Origin: an uncultured Megasphaera sp.
GTDB lineage: Bacteria; Bacillota; Negativicutes; Veillonellales; Megasphaeraceae
NCBI GenBank assembly: GCA_900554215.1
Contig: USGG01000075.1
Location: forward strand, 1-6,935
Length of the DNA: 6,935 nt
Direction of reading: 5' to 3'
The notes below the pieces were generated by a model. It saw only the letters and a program-made list of their open reading frames with translations. It made no database searches and was not told the DNA's origin. A program made the position numbers and the translations under genes. Shown here piece after piece: positions 1-6,367 of this stretch. The number at the start of each line of letters is the position of its first letter. Position 1 is the first letter of the stretch.

Positions 1-199
1 CAATGACCAGCCAGCACCCGGCCAGCGCGAACATCAGCCGCGACATGGCCTTGCAGAGCTTCTTTTTGTCGTAGTTTGCTTTTTCTTCGGCCGTGGCCGT
101 GTTATAACCAGCAATCAGCCCGGTTCCCTTTCCGACTGCAAACATAACGCCCAGCAGAAAGAACGATCCGGTCATAACAAAATGAATCGCAAGCAGCAT
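1..199 (-). CDS. DUF3784 family small membrane protein (3' end outside window)
   Basis: The reading frame is open from an ATG at 199-197 to the window edge, giving 66 residues without a stop. Residues about 2-22 form a hydrophobic membrane segment. They are followed by a GKGTGLIAGYNTATAEEK stretch (24-41) and a charged, lysine-rich loop ending in YDKKKLC (43-49). A second hydrophobic segment begins near residue 54. The 'LIAGYNT...EEK..YD.KKLC' pattern between membrane helices is typical of DUF3784, a family of about 100-residue Firmicute membrane proteins of unknown function. The start is supported by an AAGAGGGAA ribosome binding site at 205-213, 5 bases upstream. It lies 43 bases downstream of the ferredoxin ORF on the same strand and is probably co-transcribed. 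No function can be given beyond the family; the C-terminal third is missing from the window. Confidence 0.8.
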   Translation of the reverse strand, partial: MLLAIHFVMTGSFFLLGVMFAVGKGTGLIAGYNTATAEEKANYDKKKLCKAMSRLMFALAGCWLVI

Positions 200-242
200 A
201 CAGATTCCCTCTTATAGTTCCTGATTTCCATGAATCTTCTCT

Positions 243-392
243 TTACAGCGCCTCAAAGTGATACCTCGGCTGACCGACACACTTTTTGCCATACTCGATC
301 GCACTGACCGGGCAGTAGCAGATGCACGCCATGCAGTGGATGCAGGCGTTTTCCCAAACCGGCTTGCCGTCTTTCAGCGCGATGTTGTTCAT
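243..392 (-). CDS. Mini-ferredoxin ORF, resembles the C-terminal half of EFR1 flavodoxin/ferredoxin proteins
   Basis: A 49-residue ORF runs from ATG 392-390 to TAA 245-243. It carries a complete [4Fe-4S] motif CxxCxxCxxxCP (Cys17, Cys20, Cys23, Cys27-Pro28) with an extra Cys25. The motif is preceded by NIALKDGKPVWEN and followed by AIEYGKK and a QPRYHF tail. From memory this matches the second-cluster half of EFR1-family ferredoxins, which are normally about 260 residues with an N-terminal flavodoxin domain and two clusters. Here the flavodoxin part and first cluster are absent: the frame upstream is open only to a TGA at 416-414, and those seven codons do not look like EFR1. The start overlaps the def stop as ATGA (392-389), and a GAGGGG ribosome binding site sits inside def. 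It may be a real one-cluster electron carrier or a remnant still being translated; I cannot decide from sequence alone. Confidence 0.65.
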   Translation of the reverse strand: MNNIALKDGKPVWENACIHCMACICYCPVSAIEYGKKCVGQPRYHFEAL

Positions 393-799
393 ATCAAAAT
401 CCCCTCGCAATGGTCAATTTCATGCTGAATGATCTGCGCCGCCCAGCCGGTGAACGTCTTGATGCGCGTCTGGAATTGCTCATTCTGCCACTGGACTTTG
501 ATGGTCTGATAACGCTTTGTTTTCCGCGTGCCGGTCAAGGACAGGCAGCCCTCCTCCGCGTCATAGGGCGCGGATTTTTTGACGATCATGGGATTGAACA
601 TGACCATGTACTCACCAATGTTGTCGAAAGCAATAATGCTCTTGTTGACACCGATCATATTCGCCGCCATGCCTACGCACCGGTCACGATTCGCCTGCAG
701 CGTATCCAATAAATCCCGGCCAACATCTATATCAGCCTTGACAGCCCGTTCAGCCTTCTGGCCTAAAAAGAATATGTCTCTTACAATTGGTTTAATCAT
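389..799 (-). CDS. def: Peptide deformylase, short Firmicute-type form
   Basis: This 136-residue protein has the three peptide deformylase motifs in order. Motif 1 is GMAANMIG (43-50), motif 2 is EGCLS (83-87) and motif 3 is HEIDH (126-130). Cys85, His126 and His130 would bind the catalytic metal and Glu127 is the catalytic acid/base. The family removes the formyl group from the N-terminal methionine of new proteins in the cytoplasm. Motif 1 departs from the canonical GxGxAAxQ: the glutamine position is Met48. I recall the same change in a subgroup of short Firmicute deformylases, which also end right after HEIDHC-GI-I, so the gene looks complete. The start at 799-797 has a TTAGGA-type ribosome binding site about 9 bases upstream. 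It begins 22 bases after the GmrSD-like gene with no clear promoter of its own in the gap. It may be a second, accessory deformylase; the housekeeping copy would lie elsewhere. Confidence 0.9.
   Translation of the reverse strand: MIKPIVRDIFFLGQKAERAVKADIDVGRDLLDTLQANRDRCVGMAANMIGVNKSIIAFDNIGEYMVMFNPMIVKKSAPYDAEEGCLSLTGTRKTKRYQTIKVQWQNEQFQTRIKTFTGWAAQIIQHEIDHCEGILI
401..406 (-). promoter_or_regulatory. Ribosome binding site for the mini-ferredoxin ORF, inside def
   Basis: The minus strand reads GAGGGG here, 8 bases before the ATG at 392-390. It lies within the last codons of def (the Cys-Glu-Gly of the C-terminus). Together with the ATGA stop/start overlap it supports translation of the 49-residue ORF by coupling to def, and argues against the ORF being chance. 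Confidence 0.6.
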
Positions 800-821
800 G
801 TGTGTTTTGTCCTAACTCTCA

Positions 822-2561
822 TTATTTCATAAGTCCATTCTGAGTAAGATATTCCATAAAACTCCAAATAATATGTTGATTTCTATGTTCTATATCGACT
901 CCCGTAAAATCTGTCGCTGTCTTTGATAATTTAAGGAGTTCTATATTTTTAGTACCTTCTTTGCGCTGATTTCTGTTGTTTATATAGCCTTGATAATATT
1001 TAATTTTATCTTCAAACCGATAATCAGATGCCCGAATGTTAATTCTTCTTTCTAAAATAGCTTTATTTCCAAGCGATTCGAGAAGCTCTGGTTTTTCCAA
1101 GCTTTTTTCTTTAGTCTGCCTATTTTTAGCATAGATATGCTCAATTTCAAACACTGTTTCTGAAGAAAGTAATTCTTGCCCTTCTTGTTGGAAACACCAC
1201 CAAGCTAACATCGCTTTCGTAATAGCACGATTATTGCCAAAACGATAATTTAAAAAAGCTCTTTTCACATGGTCTCGATCAAACATATATCCTCTAAACT
1301 CAATAGTTTTATGCTTTACAATATTTATCATTTCCGCATATATTGGAGCACGTAATGCATTAACACCTGGATTGGTTATCGCATACGCCCAAACGAAAGC
1401 GATAGTCTGGTTTAAAAAAGTATATAAGTCTTCATCATTTAACTCTCCGTCAGAATTTCTATTAGCCATATAATATACAGACAGGAAATAGGTCCACATT
1501 CCATTAGGAGCATAATTCAAAATAAACAACTGGCAAAGGACCTGTGTAGAAAAACGATCTGCATTCTGCGCAATCACGTCTTTCCAGAAATTTGCAAGAT
1601 CAATTATGTTTTCTAACGTCTGGTCATTTTTTAATAAAGCATATCCATCACGCTCATAAAATTTTCGCAGCGCTTCTGTCGTTGATGATTTATTTTCTTG
1701 CAGCGCCCTTTCATAGTACATATACCGTGTAAACAACTCATCCATAGGCGTACCTCTGAGCGGATGAAAAATACTATTACATAGCGTTTCCAATGCTTTC
1801 CACTTTTTTATAAAATCATCTTTCTTTCCTTTATTCGCATAATATTTATAAAATTGCGCTTTAAAAATATCTGCATCGGATAAAGGTAATCCTCTATCAT
1901 TTAACGTTGAAAAAATGCGCAACGCCGTATCTTGTGATTCTGCTTCAATAGGAAGCAATATGCAGTTATTTAAAATACGAATGGGTAAAAAAGAAAAATA
2001 ACTAGGGTAACTCTTCAAAAATTCACTGATTTTCACTTGAAAAAATTTAAAATTAGCAGCATATCTGCTGTGTTTTCCTTCAGCATCTCCTTCGATAAGA
2101 ATATATAAAAATTCATTTTTTTCATCGTCTGTCGCTACTTCTGAATTAATTTTCAACGCATTCTTATCAGGATCTCCAAACTCATCTGTTTTCCATATGC
2201 ATTGCTCTATAAGTTTGCTTGTTTTTATAGCTCGGTCATCTTGCATATGCCCATAAATGGCATAAAATGCTCGAAGCAAAAGCATCAGTGTAGTTAATCT
2301 CTGTTGTCCGTCAATAATTTCCTGCTTACCTTCTTCATTTTTGAAAGTAACAATTGGTCCAAGAAAATATTCGTCATTATCACTATCAAATTTATCGCAA
2401 TCATTCTCAGGAAATGCAAACGCAAAAATATCGTCCCATAAAGTCTGACATTCCTTTTCTCCCCAAGCATAAGGTCTCTGATAGTCAGGAATCAAAAAGT
2501 CCGCTTTTTTATCAGCAAATAAATCCTTTATAGTTTTTTGATCTATATTCAATTTCGACAT
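822..2561 (-). CDS. GmrSD-like DUF262/DUF1524 protein, probable modification-dependent restriction or anti-phage nuclease
   Basis: This is 579 residues from ATG 2561-2559 to TAA 824-822. The N-terminal DUF262 (GmrS-like) domain shows IPDYQRPYAW (24-33), IIDGQQRLTTL (82-92) and STLNDRGLPLSDADIFKA (218-235). The DGQQR segment is the ParB/Srx-like nucleotide-binding signature. The C-terminal DUF1524 (GmrD-like, HNH) part shows FEIEHIYAKN (471-480, His475), LGNKAILERRIN (497-508, Asn499 and Asn508) and Lys519 in the following FEDK. All HNH-type residues appear present, so it should be catalytically competent. Known relatives (GmrSD, BrxU, SspE) cut phage or modified DNA using NTP. Which modification, if any, is recognised here cannot be read from sequence. 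Two 60-base rows count 14/60 and 22/60 G+C, against 38/60 in one row of ligA, pointing to horizontal acquisition. An in-frame ATG at 2621 would give 599 residues, but it overlaps a promoter -10 and has no ribosome binding site, so I prefer 2561. No methylase or specificity partner is visible nearby. Confidence 0.88.
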   Translation of the reverse strand: MSKLNIDQKTIKDLFADKKADFLIPDYQRPYAWGEKECQTLWDDIFAFAFPENDCDKFDSDNDEYFLGPIVTFKNEEGKQEIIDGQQRLTTLMLLLRAFYAIYGHMQDDRAIKTSKLIEQCIWKTDEFGDPDKNALKINSEVATDDEKNEFLYILIEGDAEGKHSRYAANFKFFQVKISEFLKSYPSYFSFLPIRILNNCILLPIEAESQDTALRIFSTLNDRGLPLSDADIFKAQFYKYYANKGKKDDFIKKWKALETLCNSIFHPLRGTPMDELFTRYMYYERALQENKSSTTEALRKFYERDGYALLKNDQTLENIIDLANFWKDVIAQNADRFSTQVLCQLFILNYAPNGMWTYFLSVYYMANRNSDGELNDEDLYTFLNQTIAFVWAYAITNPGVNALRAPIYAEMINIVKHKTIEFRGYMFDRDHVKRAFLNYRFGNNRAITKAMLAWWCFQQEGQELLSSETVFEIEHIYAKNRQTKEKSLEKPELLESLGNKAILERRINIRASDYRFEDKIKYYQGYINNRNQRKEGTKNIELLKLSKTATDFTGVDIEHRNQHIIWSFMEYLTQNGLMK

Positions 2562-2572
2562 ATATTTATTAA

Positions 2573-2581
2573 CACCCTTTC
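2573..2581 (-). promoter_or_regulatory. Ribosome binding site favouring the 2561 start of the GmrSD-like gene
   Basis: The minus strand reads GAAAGGGTG, with its GGTG end 11 bases before ATG 2561-2559. No comparable site precedes the alternative ATG at 2621-2619. This is the main translational reason for the 579-residue model. Confidence 0.55.
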
Positions 2582-2619
2582 TTATCAATTTAATCAGACA
2601 GTTTAATGAATATATTATC

Positions 2620-2648
2620 ATTATAAGTTAATTTACTTCTTACTTCAA
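2620..2648 (-). promoter_or_regulatory. Sigma-70-type promoter P2 for the GmrSD-like gene
   Basis: The -35 is TTGAAG (2648-2643), the spacer is exactly 17 bases, and the -10 is a perfect TATAAT (2625-2620). Transcription would begin near 2613, giving a leader of about 50 bases before ATG 2561. The upstream ATG at 2621-2619 lies in the -10 itself and would not be on this transcript. The flanks are very A+T-rich, so chance matches are a concern, but the perfect -10 and spacing are good. Confidence 0.6.
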
Positions 2649-2788
2649 TATAAACGCTTTTTTATACTGAAGCATTATTCAAACATTACCTAAGTCCTAC
2701 TTCTTTAAATAGCCTAAAATATGGTTTGACATAAACCGTTCAAGGCAAATAAATATCAAGTAAATCTAACCTATGTTCAAAATAGTTT
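2649..2788. other. A+T-rich non-coding leader between promoters P1 and P2
   Basis: I read this stretch for genes on the minus strand, the direction of P1. I found only tiny ORFs: an 11-codon one starting within the GGTTTATG segment with no ribosome binding site, and a three-codon Met-Phe-Glu ORF after AGGACTTAGGTA. A small inverted repeat, GGTTT-gacat-AAACC (2723-2737), could form a weak hairpin. No RNA gene, riboswitch or attractive protein is recognised. If P1 is used, this becomes most of a roughly 220-base 5' leader of the GmrSD-like gene. Confidence 0.45.
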
Positions 2789-2816
2789 ATTATATTTGAT
2801 TAAAAAATTTAGTCAA
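2789..2816 (-). promoter_or_regulatory. Sigma-70-type promoter P1, distal promoter of the accessory block
   Basis: The -35 is TTGACT (2816-2811), the spacer is 16 bases, and the -10 is a perfect TATAAT (2794-2789). Start of transcription would be near 2782. The first gene downstream on this strand is the GmrSD-like gene, with no good ORF between. A near-perfect dyad covers its -35, which suggests repressor control. Confidence 0.6.
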
Positions 2817-2832
2817 TCACGATTTACTAAAT
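2807..2832. promoter_or_regulatory. 26-bp dyad, putative operator over the P1 -35
   Basis: The arms are ATTTAGTCAATC (2807-2818) and GATTTACTAAAT (2821-2832). Eleven of twelve positions pair around a two-base centre; the only mismatch is 2814 against 2825. The near-absent loop favours a protein-binding dyad rather than an RNA hairpin. Its position over the -35 TTGACT is where a repressor would act. I do not recognise the motif as a known regulator's box, and no regulator gene is in the window. Confidence 0.55.
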
Positions 2833-2859
2833 CATAAACCACTTCACATTTCACAGCAC

Positions 2860-2908
2860 GCAAAAGAAAGCAGCCCTCATACTATAACATGGAGCTGCTT
2901 TCTTTTGC
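2860..2908 (-). terminator. Hairpin terminator of the pcrA-thrE-ligA operon
   Basis: A perfect 15-bp inverted repeat, GCAAAAGAAAGCAGC (2860-2874) against GCTGCTTTCTTTTGC (2894-2908), flanks a 19-base loop. It begins 9 bases past the ligA stop. In the ligA direction the A-rich outer part of the first arm pairs with a U-rich outer part of the second arm, beyond a GCAGC/GCUGC core. There is no further U-run after the stem, so it is a slightly unusual intrinsic terminator. Confidence 0.75.
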
Positions 2909-2917
2909 TGATATATT

Positions 2918-4918
2918 CTATTCTCTGGACAGCCAGTCCTGGAATTCTTCTTCGGTGATGATATGGGTTCCTAACTGACGGGCTTTTTCGTATTTGCTGC
3001 CGGGATCGGCGCCGATGACGACGAGGGTCGTCTTTTTCGTGACCGACGAGGTGCATTTGCCGCCGCGGGATTCTACGGCTTGTTCCGCTTCCTTCCGGGT
3101 CATAGTCTGGAGCTTGCCGGTCAGGACGACGATTTCTCCGTCGAAGGACGTATTGACGAGCTGGCGTTTTTCTGCCGTCATGTCGACGCCGTACGATGCG
3201 AGCTTGCCTACGAGGCTGCGGTTCTTTTCATCGCCAAAATAAGCGACGACGCTTTCGGCAATGCGCGGGCCGATTTCATCGATAGCCGTCAAGTCGTCTG
3301 CCGACGCGGCCATAAGGGCCTCGACGGAACCGAAACATTCGGCCAGAATACGGCCGGCTTTAGCGCCGACGAACCGGATGCCCAAGGCGAAGAGAACCCG
3401 GGCCAGGCCGACGGATTTGCTGGCTTCAACGGCTTTAAGCAGGTTGTCCGCCGATTTTTCACCGAAGCCTTCGAGCTCGACAAGGTCTACTTTTTTCAGC
3501 GTGTAAATGTCGGACACGTCGTGAATCAAGTGGTTCTGCAGCAGCTGCTGTACAATGGCGTCGCCTAAGCCGTCGATGTTCATGGCATTGCGCGACACGA
3601 AGTGGGCGATTTTTTCGCCGACGACAGCCGGGCAATCGGGATTGACGCAGCGCGTTGCCGCTTCCCCTTCCTTGCGCACGACGGGGCCGCCGCAGCTCGG
3701 ACAGGTACTGGGCATGACGAATTCCCGTTCGGAGCCGTCCCGTTCCGATATGACGGCCCGTACGACTTCGGGAATGATTTCGCCGGCCTTCTGGATAATG
3801 ACCGTATCGCCGATGCGGATGTCCTTTTCCTTGATATAATCCTCGTTATGCAGCGTCGCCCTCTTGACCGTCGTGCCGGCTAAATGAACGGGCTTAAGAT
3901 CTGCCGCCGGCGTCAGGACGCCTGTACGGCCGAGGGAAACGGAAATTCCCAGCACCTTGGTCTTCGCCTGTTCCGGCGGGAATTTATAGGCGATGGCCCA
4001 GCGAGGAATCTTGACGGTGTTGCCCAGCCGCTCCTGCTGGGCAAAGGAGTTGACCTTGACGACCATGCCGTCCGTTGCGTAGGGCAAGGTATCGCGCTTT
4101 TCATCCCAGCTGTGAATATAGGCAATGACTTCTTCCATGGTCTTGCATTTGCAGTATTCCGGATTAACCTGGAAGCGGAAGGCCTTTAGGTCTGCAAGCA
4201 GCTCTTCCTGGCTGTGGATTTCCACGCCGACGTTTCCTCCTAGGGCATAGGCGAAGAACGCCAGCTTGCGCTGAGCCGTAATGCGCGGATCGAGCTGGCG
4301 CAGCGAGCCGGCCGCAACGTTGCGGGGATTGGCAAAGGGCTCCAGCTCGTCGTCGCGGCGCTGGGCATTGAGCTGGGCGAAGGACTCAATGGGCATGTAC
4401 ACTTCGCCGCGGATTTCAATATGGGGTGAATCGTTGTCGATGCGCAGCGGAATCGTCCGGATGGTACGGACGTTGTTCGTAATGTCTTCGCCGACCCGTC
4501 CGTCGCCGCGGGTGACGCCGCGTACAAACTGGCCGTGCTCGTAAATGAGGTTGACTGCCAGCCCGTCGATTTTCAGCTCGACGACGTATTCCAGCGCTTC
4601 GCCGCCTAAATCATTGCGGACGCGCTGGTCGAATTCCATGAGCTCGGCGTCGTTGAACACGTCGCCTAAGCTGAGCATGGGCTGGTCGTGCGTGTATTTT
4701 TCAAAGCCGCCGGAAATCTTCGAGCCGACGCGCTGTGTCGGCGAATCGGGCGTTACCCATTCGGGATGATCCCTTTCAATCGTTTCCAATTCGCGGTACA
4801 TCATGTCGTACTCGTAGTCCGTTACGGTCGGTTTGTCCAGTGTATAATACTGATAGCTCAGTTCATCAATTATGTGACGCAGCTCTAAGAGACGTGCTTT
4901 TTGCTTTACATCATCCAT
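2918..4918 (-). CDS. ligA: NAD-dependent DNA ligase LigA
   Basis: This 666-residue protein has the full bacterial LigA order and normal length. An N-terminal Ia region with DYEYD (34-38) binds NAD. The adenylation domain carries ELKIDG (114-119), with Lys116 as the adenylated residue, and TRGDGRVGEDIT (136-147). The OB-fold region includes GRTGVLTPAA (330-339) and RATLHN (353-358). A four-cysteine zinc site follows (Cys406, Cys409, Cys424, Cys429), then helix-hairpin-helix repeats (about 440-580) and a C-terminal BRCT domain (about 592-664). It seals nicks between Okazaki fragments and in repair, using NAD+. The start is fixed by AGGAGG at 4924-4929, 5 bases upstream of ATG 4918. It is the last gene of the pcrA-thrE-ligA operon, 27 bases after thrE. 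Nothing is missing or odd in the protein. Confidence 0.98.
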   Translation of the reverse strand: MDDVKQKARLLELRHIIDELSYQYYTLDKPTVTDYEYDMMYRELETIERDHPEWVTPDSPTQRVGSKISGGFEKYTHDQPMLSLGDVFNDAELMEFDQRVRNDLGGEALEYVVELKIDGLAVNLIYEHGQFVRGVTRGDGRVGEDITNNVRTIRTIPLRIDNDSPHIEIRGEVYMPIESFAQLNAQRRDDELEPFANPRNVAAGSLRQLDPRITAQRKLAFFAYALGGNVGVEIHSQEELLADLKAFRFQVNPEYCKCKTMEEVIAYIHSWDEKRDTLPYATDGMVVKVNSFAQQERLGNTVKIPRWAIAYKFPPEQAKTKVLGISVSLGRTGVLTPAADLKPVHLAGTTVKRATLHNEDYIKEKDIRIGDTVIIQKAGEIIPEVVRAVISERDGSEREFVMPSTCPSCGGPVVRKEGEAATRCVNPDCPAVVGEKIAHFVSRNAMNIDGLGDAIVQQLLQNHLIHDVSDIYTLKKVDLVELEGFGEKSADNLLKAVEASKSVGLARVLFALGIRFVGAKAGRILAECFGSVEALMAASADDLTAIDEIGPRIAESVVAYFGDEKNRSLVGKLASYGVDMTAEKRQLVNTSFDGEIVVLTGKLQTMTRKEAEQAVESRGGKCTSSVTKKTTLVVIGADPGSKYEKARQLGTHIITEEEFQDWLSRE

Positions 4919-4945
4919 ACGTGCCTCCTGTAAAAATATGCGCAG

Positions 4946-6346
4946 CTATTTCAAGTTGCTGGCCTGGTCTATATCCGTTTCGATTTCAAAAGCGCTGTCC
5001 TCGCCGGAACGGGCAACGGCCAGCAGATGGCAAAGACGCTGGTGCTTCGACCGCTCGATAAACTGATGAGCGATCATGTCGGGAATCGTCGCGCCCAAGG
5101 CGATGGCCAGGATAATCATAAAGGCCTGGACGCCGCTTTGTATGGCCGTGAGCAGCCCCTGCGGGTCCAGGGAGGGAATATAAAAAATGCCGATGAGCAG
5201 GCGGTACATGAGGACGCCCGGAATCATGGGAATGACAGCCGGGACGGTTACGACAGACCTGGGGGCACGAAGGCGGCCGGCAAGCTTGAAACCGACGATG
5301 CTGATGAGGGCTGCCCCCCAAAAGGAGGCCCAGGCCATGGGAACATCAAAGCCGATCGCCAGGATATTCCGCGTGCCGACGGCCATGACGGCGCCGATGC
5401 CGGCGACGGGCAGCAGGCGCGGCGGGATATTGAAGATGACGGAAAACCCCATGGCCGCCAGTGCTGCGGCGATGGCTTGAGAGCCATAGATGCTGTCAGG
5501 CACGATATCGTACGTCGAATAGGCCGGAATCTGGCACAGGCTGATGGCCCCGACGATACCGAAGGTCATAGCCAGGACGACGAGCATCGTGTTCATGGAC
5601 CGGGTCATGCCCGATACGATGTAGTTGTTCATGAGGTCGTCAAAGGAATTGATGAGCGGCACGCCCGGCACGAGAAACAGCATGCAGGCAATCATGGGAA
5701 ACCATGGCGTTGCCGATCCCGGCAGTACCTGTGTCCAATAGGCCGCCGCCGTCGCGATGCACGCCGACGCGGCAATGCTGATGTAAGGATTGACGCCGAA
5801 GCGGTTGCAGCCGTGGCGCACCCAGAAGCCGATGCAGGCAGCCAAGGCCGTATAGACAAAGGCAACCCAGTCGCAGCCGAATAATTTGCAGAACCCGCCG
5901 CAGGCAATGCCCGCCGCCAGCGACGTCGCCCACTGGGGATAATGGCGGCGCGTACTTTTTTCCTTCATGCCTTCCAAGTCGGCCTTGAAGGTTCCCGTTT
6001 CATATTTCTGCTCCAAAGCCCGCCAGGACAGCTGGCTGACGTCGGCAATCGTCGTCATGTTGATGCCGTGAATGCGGCATTTCCGAAACACTGTATAGGA
6101 TTTCTTCTCGCTGTCGTAATTGGCCATAATCGTCGTATAGGTCATGTGGAAGTTCAAATGCTTCCAATGCAGCCCTAAATAGGCCGCCGCCCGCAGCATA
6201 TCCCTGACGATGCTCTTCGAATCGCCGCCGCTCTCCATGAGCAGCTGGCCGATATCCAGCACCATTTCCATTTTATCCTTAATCGTAGCTTGTCTGGCCG
6301 AACAAATGTCGATAGACGACATGGCCGTTTCCAAGCCCTTGGTCAT
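4946..6346 (-). CDS. Threonine/serine exporter (ThrE) family protein, fused DUF1212 and DUF3815 halves
   Basis: This is 466 residues. A soluble N-terminal part (about 1-135) containing LMESGGDSKSIVRDML (36-51) begins the ThrE (DUF1212) domain. About ten hydrophobic segments follow, roughly from 137 to 424. The first half contains VPGVPLINSFDDL (226-238), and the second, ThrE_2-like half contains VPAVIPMIPGVLMYR (368-382). These Pro-Gly motifs mark the two halves of the family, which are separate genes in many Firmicutes and fused here, as in Corynebacterium ThrE. Characterised members export threonine and serine across the inner membrane using the proton gradient; the substrate here is not proven. 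The start has GAGGAG at 6354-6359, 7 bases upstream. It sits 21 bases after pcrA and 27 before ligA, so it is translated from the same message as two DNA-repair genes, with no evident functional link. Confidence 0.9.
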   Translation of the reverse strand: MTKGLETAMSSIDICSARQATIKDKMEMVLDIGQLLMESGGDSKSIVRDMLRAAAYLGLHWKHLNFHMTYTTIMANYDSEKKSYTVFRKCRIHGINMTTIADVSQLSWRALEQKYETGTFKADLEGMKEKSTRRHYPQWATSLAAGIACGGFCKLFGCDWVAFVYTALAACIGFWVRHGCNRFGVNPYISIAASACIATAAAYWTQVLPGSATPWFPMIACMLFLVPGVPLINSFDDLMNNYIVSGMTRSMNTMLVVLAMTFGIVGAISLCQIPAYSTYDIVPDSIYGSQAIAAALAAMGFSVIFNIPPRLLPVAGIGAVMAVGTRNILAIGFDVPMAWASFWGAALISIVGFKLAGRLRAPRSVVTVPAVIPMIPGVLMYRLLIGIFYIPSLDPQGLLTAIQSGVQAFMIILAIALGATIPDMIAHQFIERSKHQRLCHLLAVARSGEDSAFEIETDIDQASNLK

Positions 6347-6367
6347 AGTCTGTCTCCTCGCTTCCTG

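Noticed and set aside
410..815. Two overlapping plus-strand ORFs (100 and 78 residues) opposite def
   Set aside because: They mirror the well-supported deformylase and show no family signature of their own.
2726..2754. Possible plus-strand promoter starting with TTGACA
   Set aside because: There is no acceptable -10 at 16-18 bases (only AAATAA-like sequence) and no plus-strand gene downstream.
2649..2788. Small RNA, toxin/antitoxin or CRISPR element in the A+T-rich leader
   Set aside because: No direct repeats with spacers, no ORF longer than about 11 codons with a ribosome binding site, and only one weak 5-bp hairpin were found.
3080..3568. 162-residue plus-strand ORF opposite ligA
   Set aside because: It lies wholly within the conserved 3' part of ligA, has no recognisable domain, and is explained by the codon bias of the opposite strand.
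5027..5884. 285-residue plus-strand ORF opposite the exporter gene
   Set aside because: It is antisense to a clear membrane protein in G+C-rich DNA. Its composition (Gly, Asp, Arg, His in excess) and lack of any recognisable motif are those of a shadow frame.
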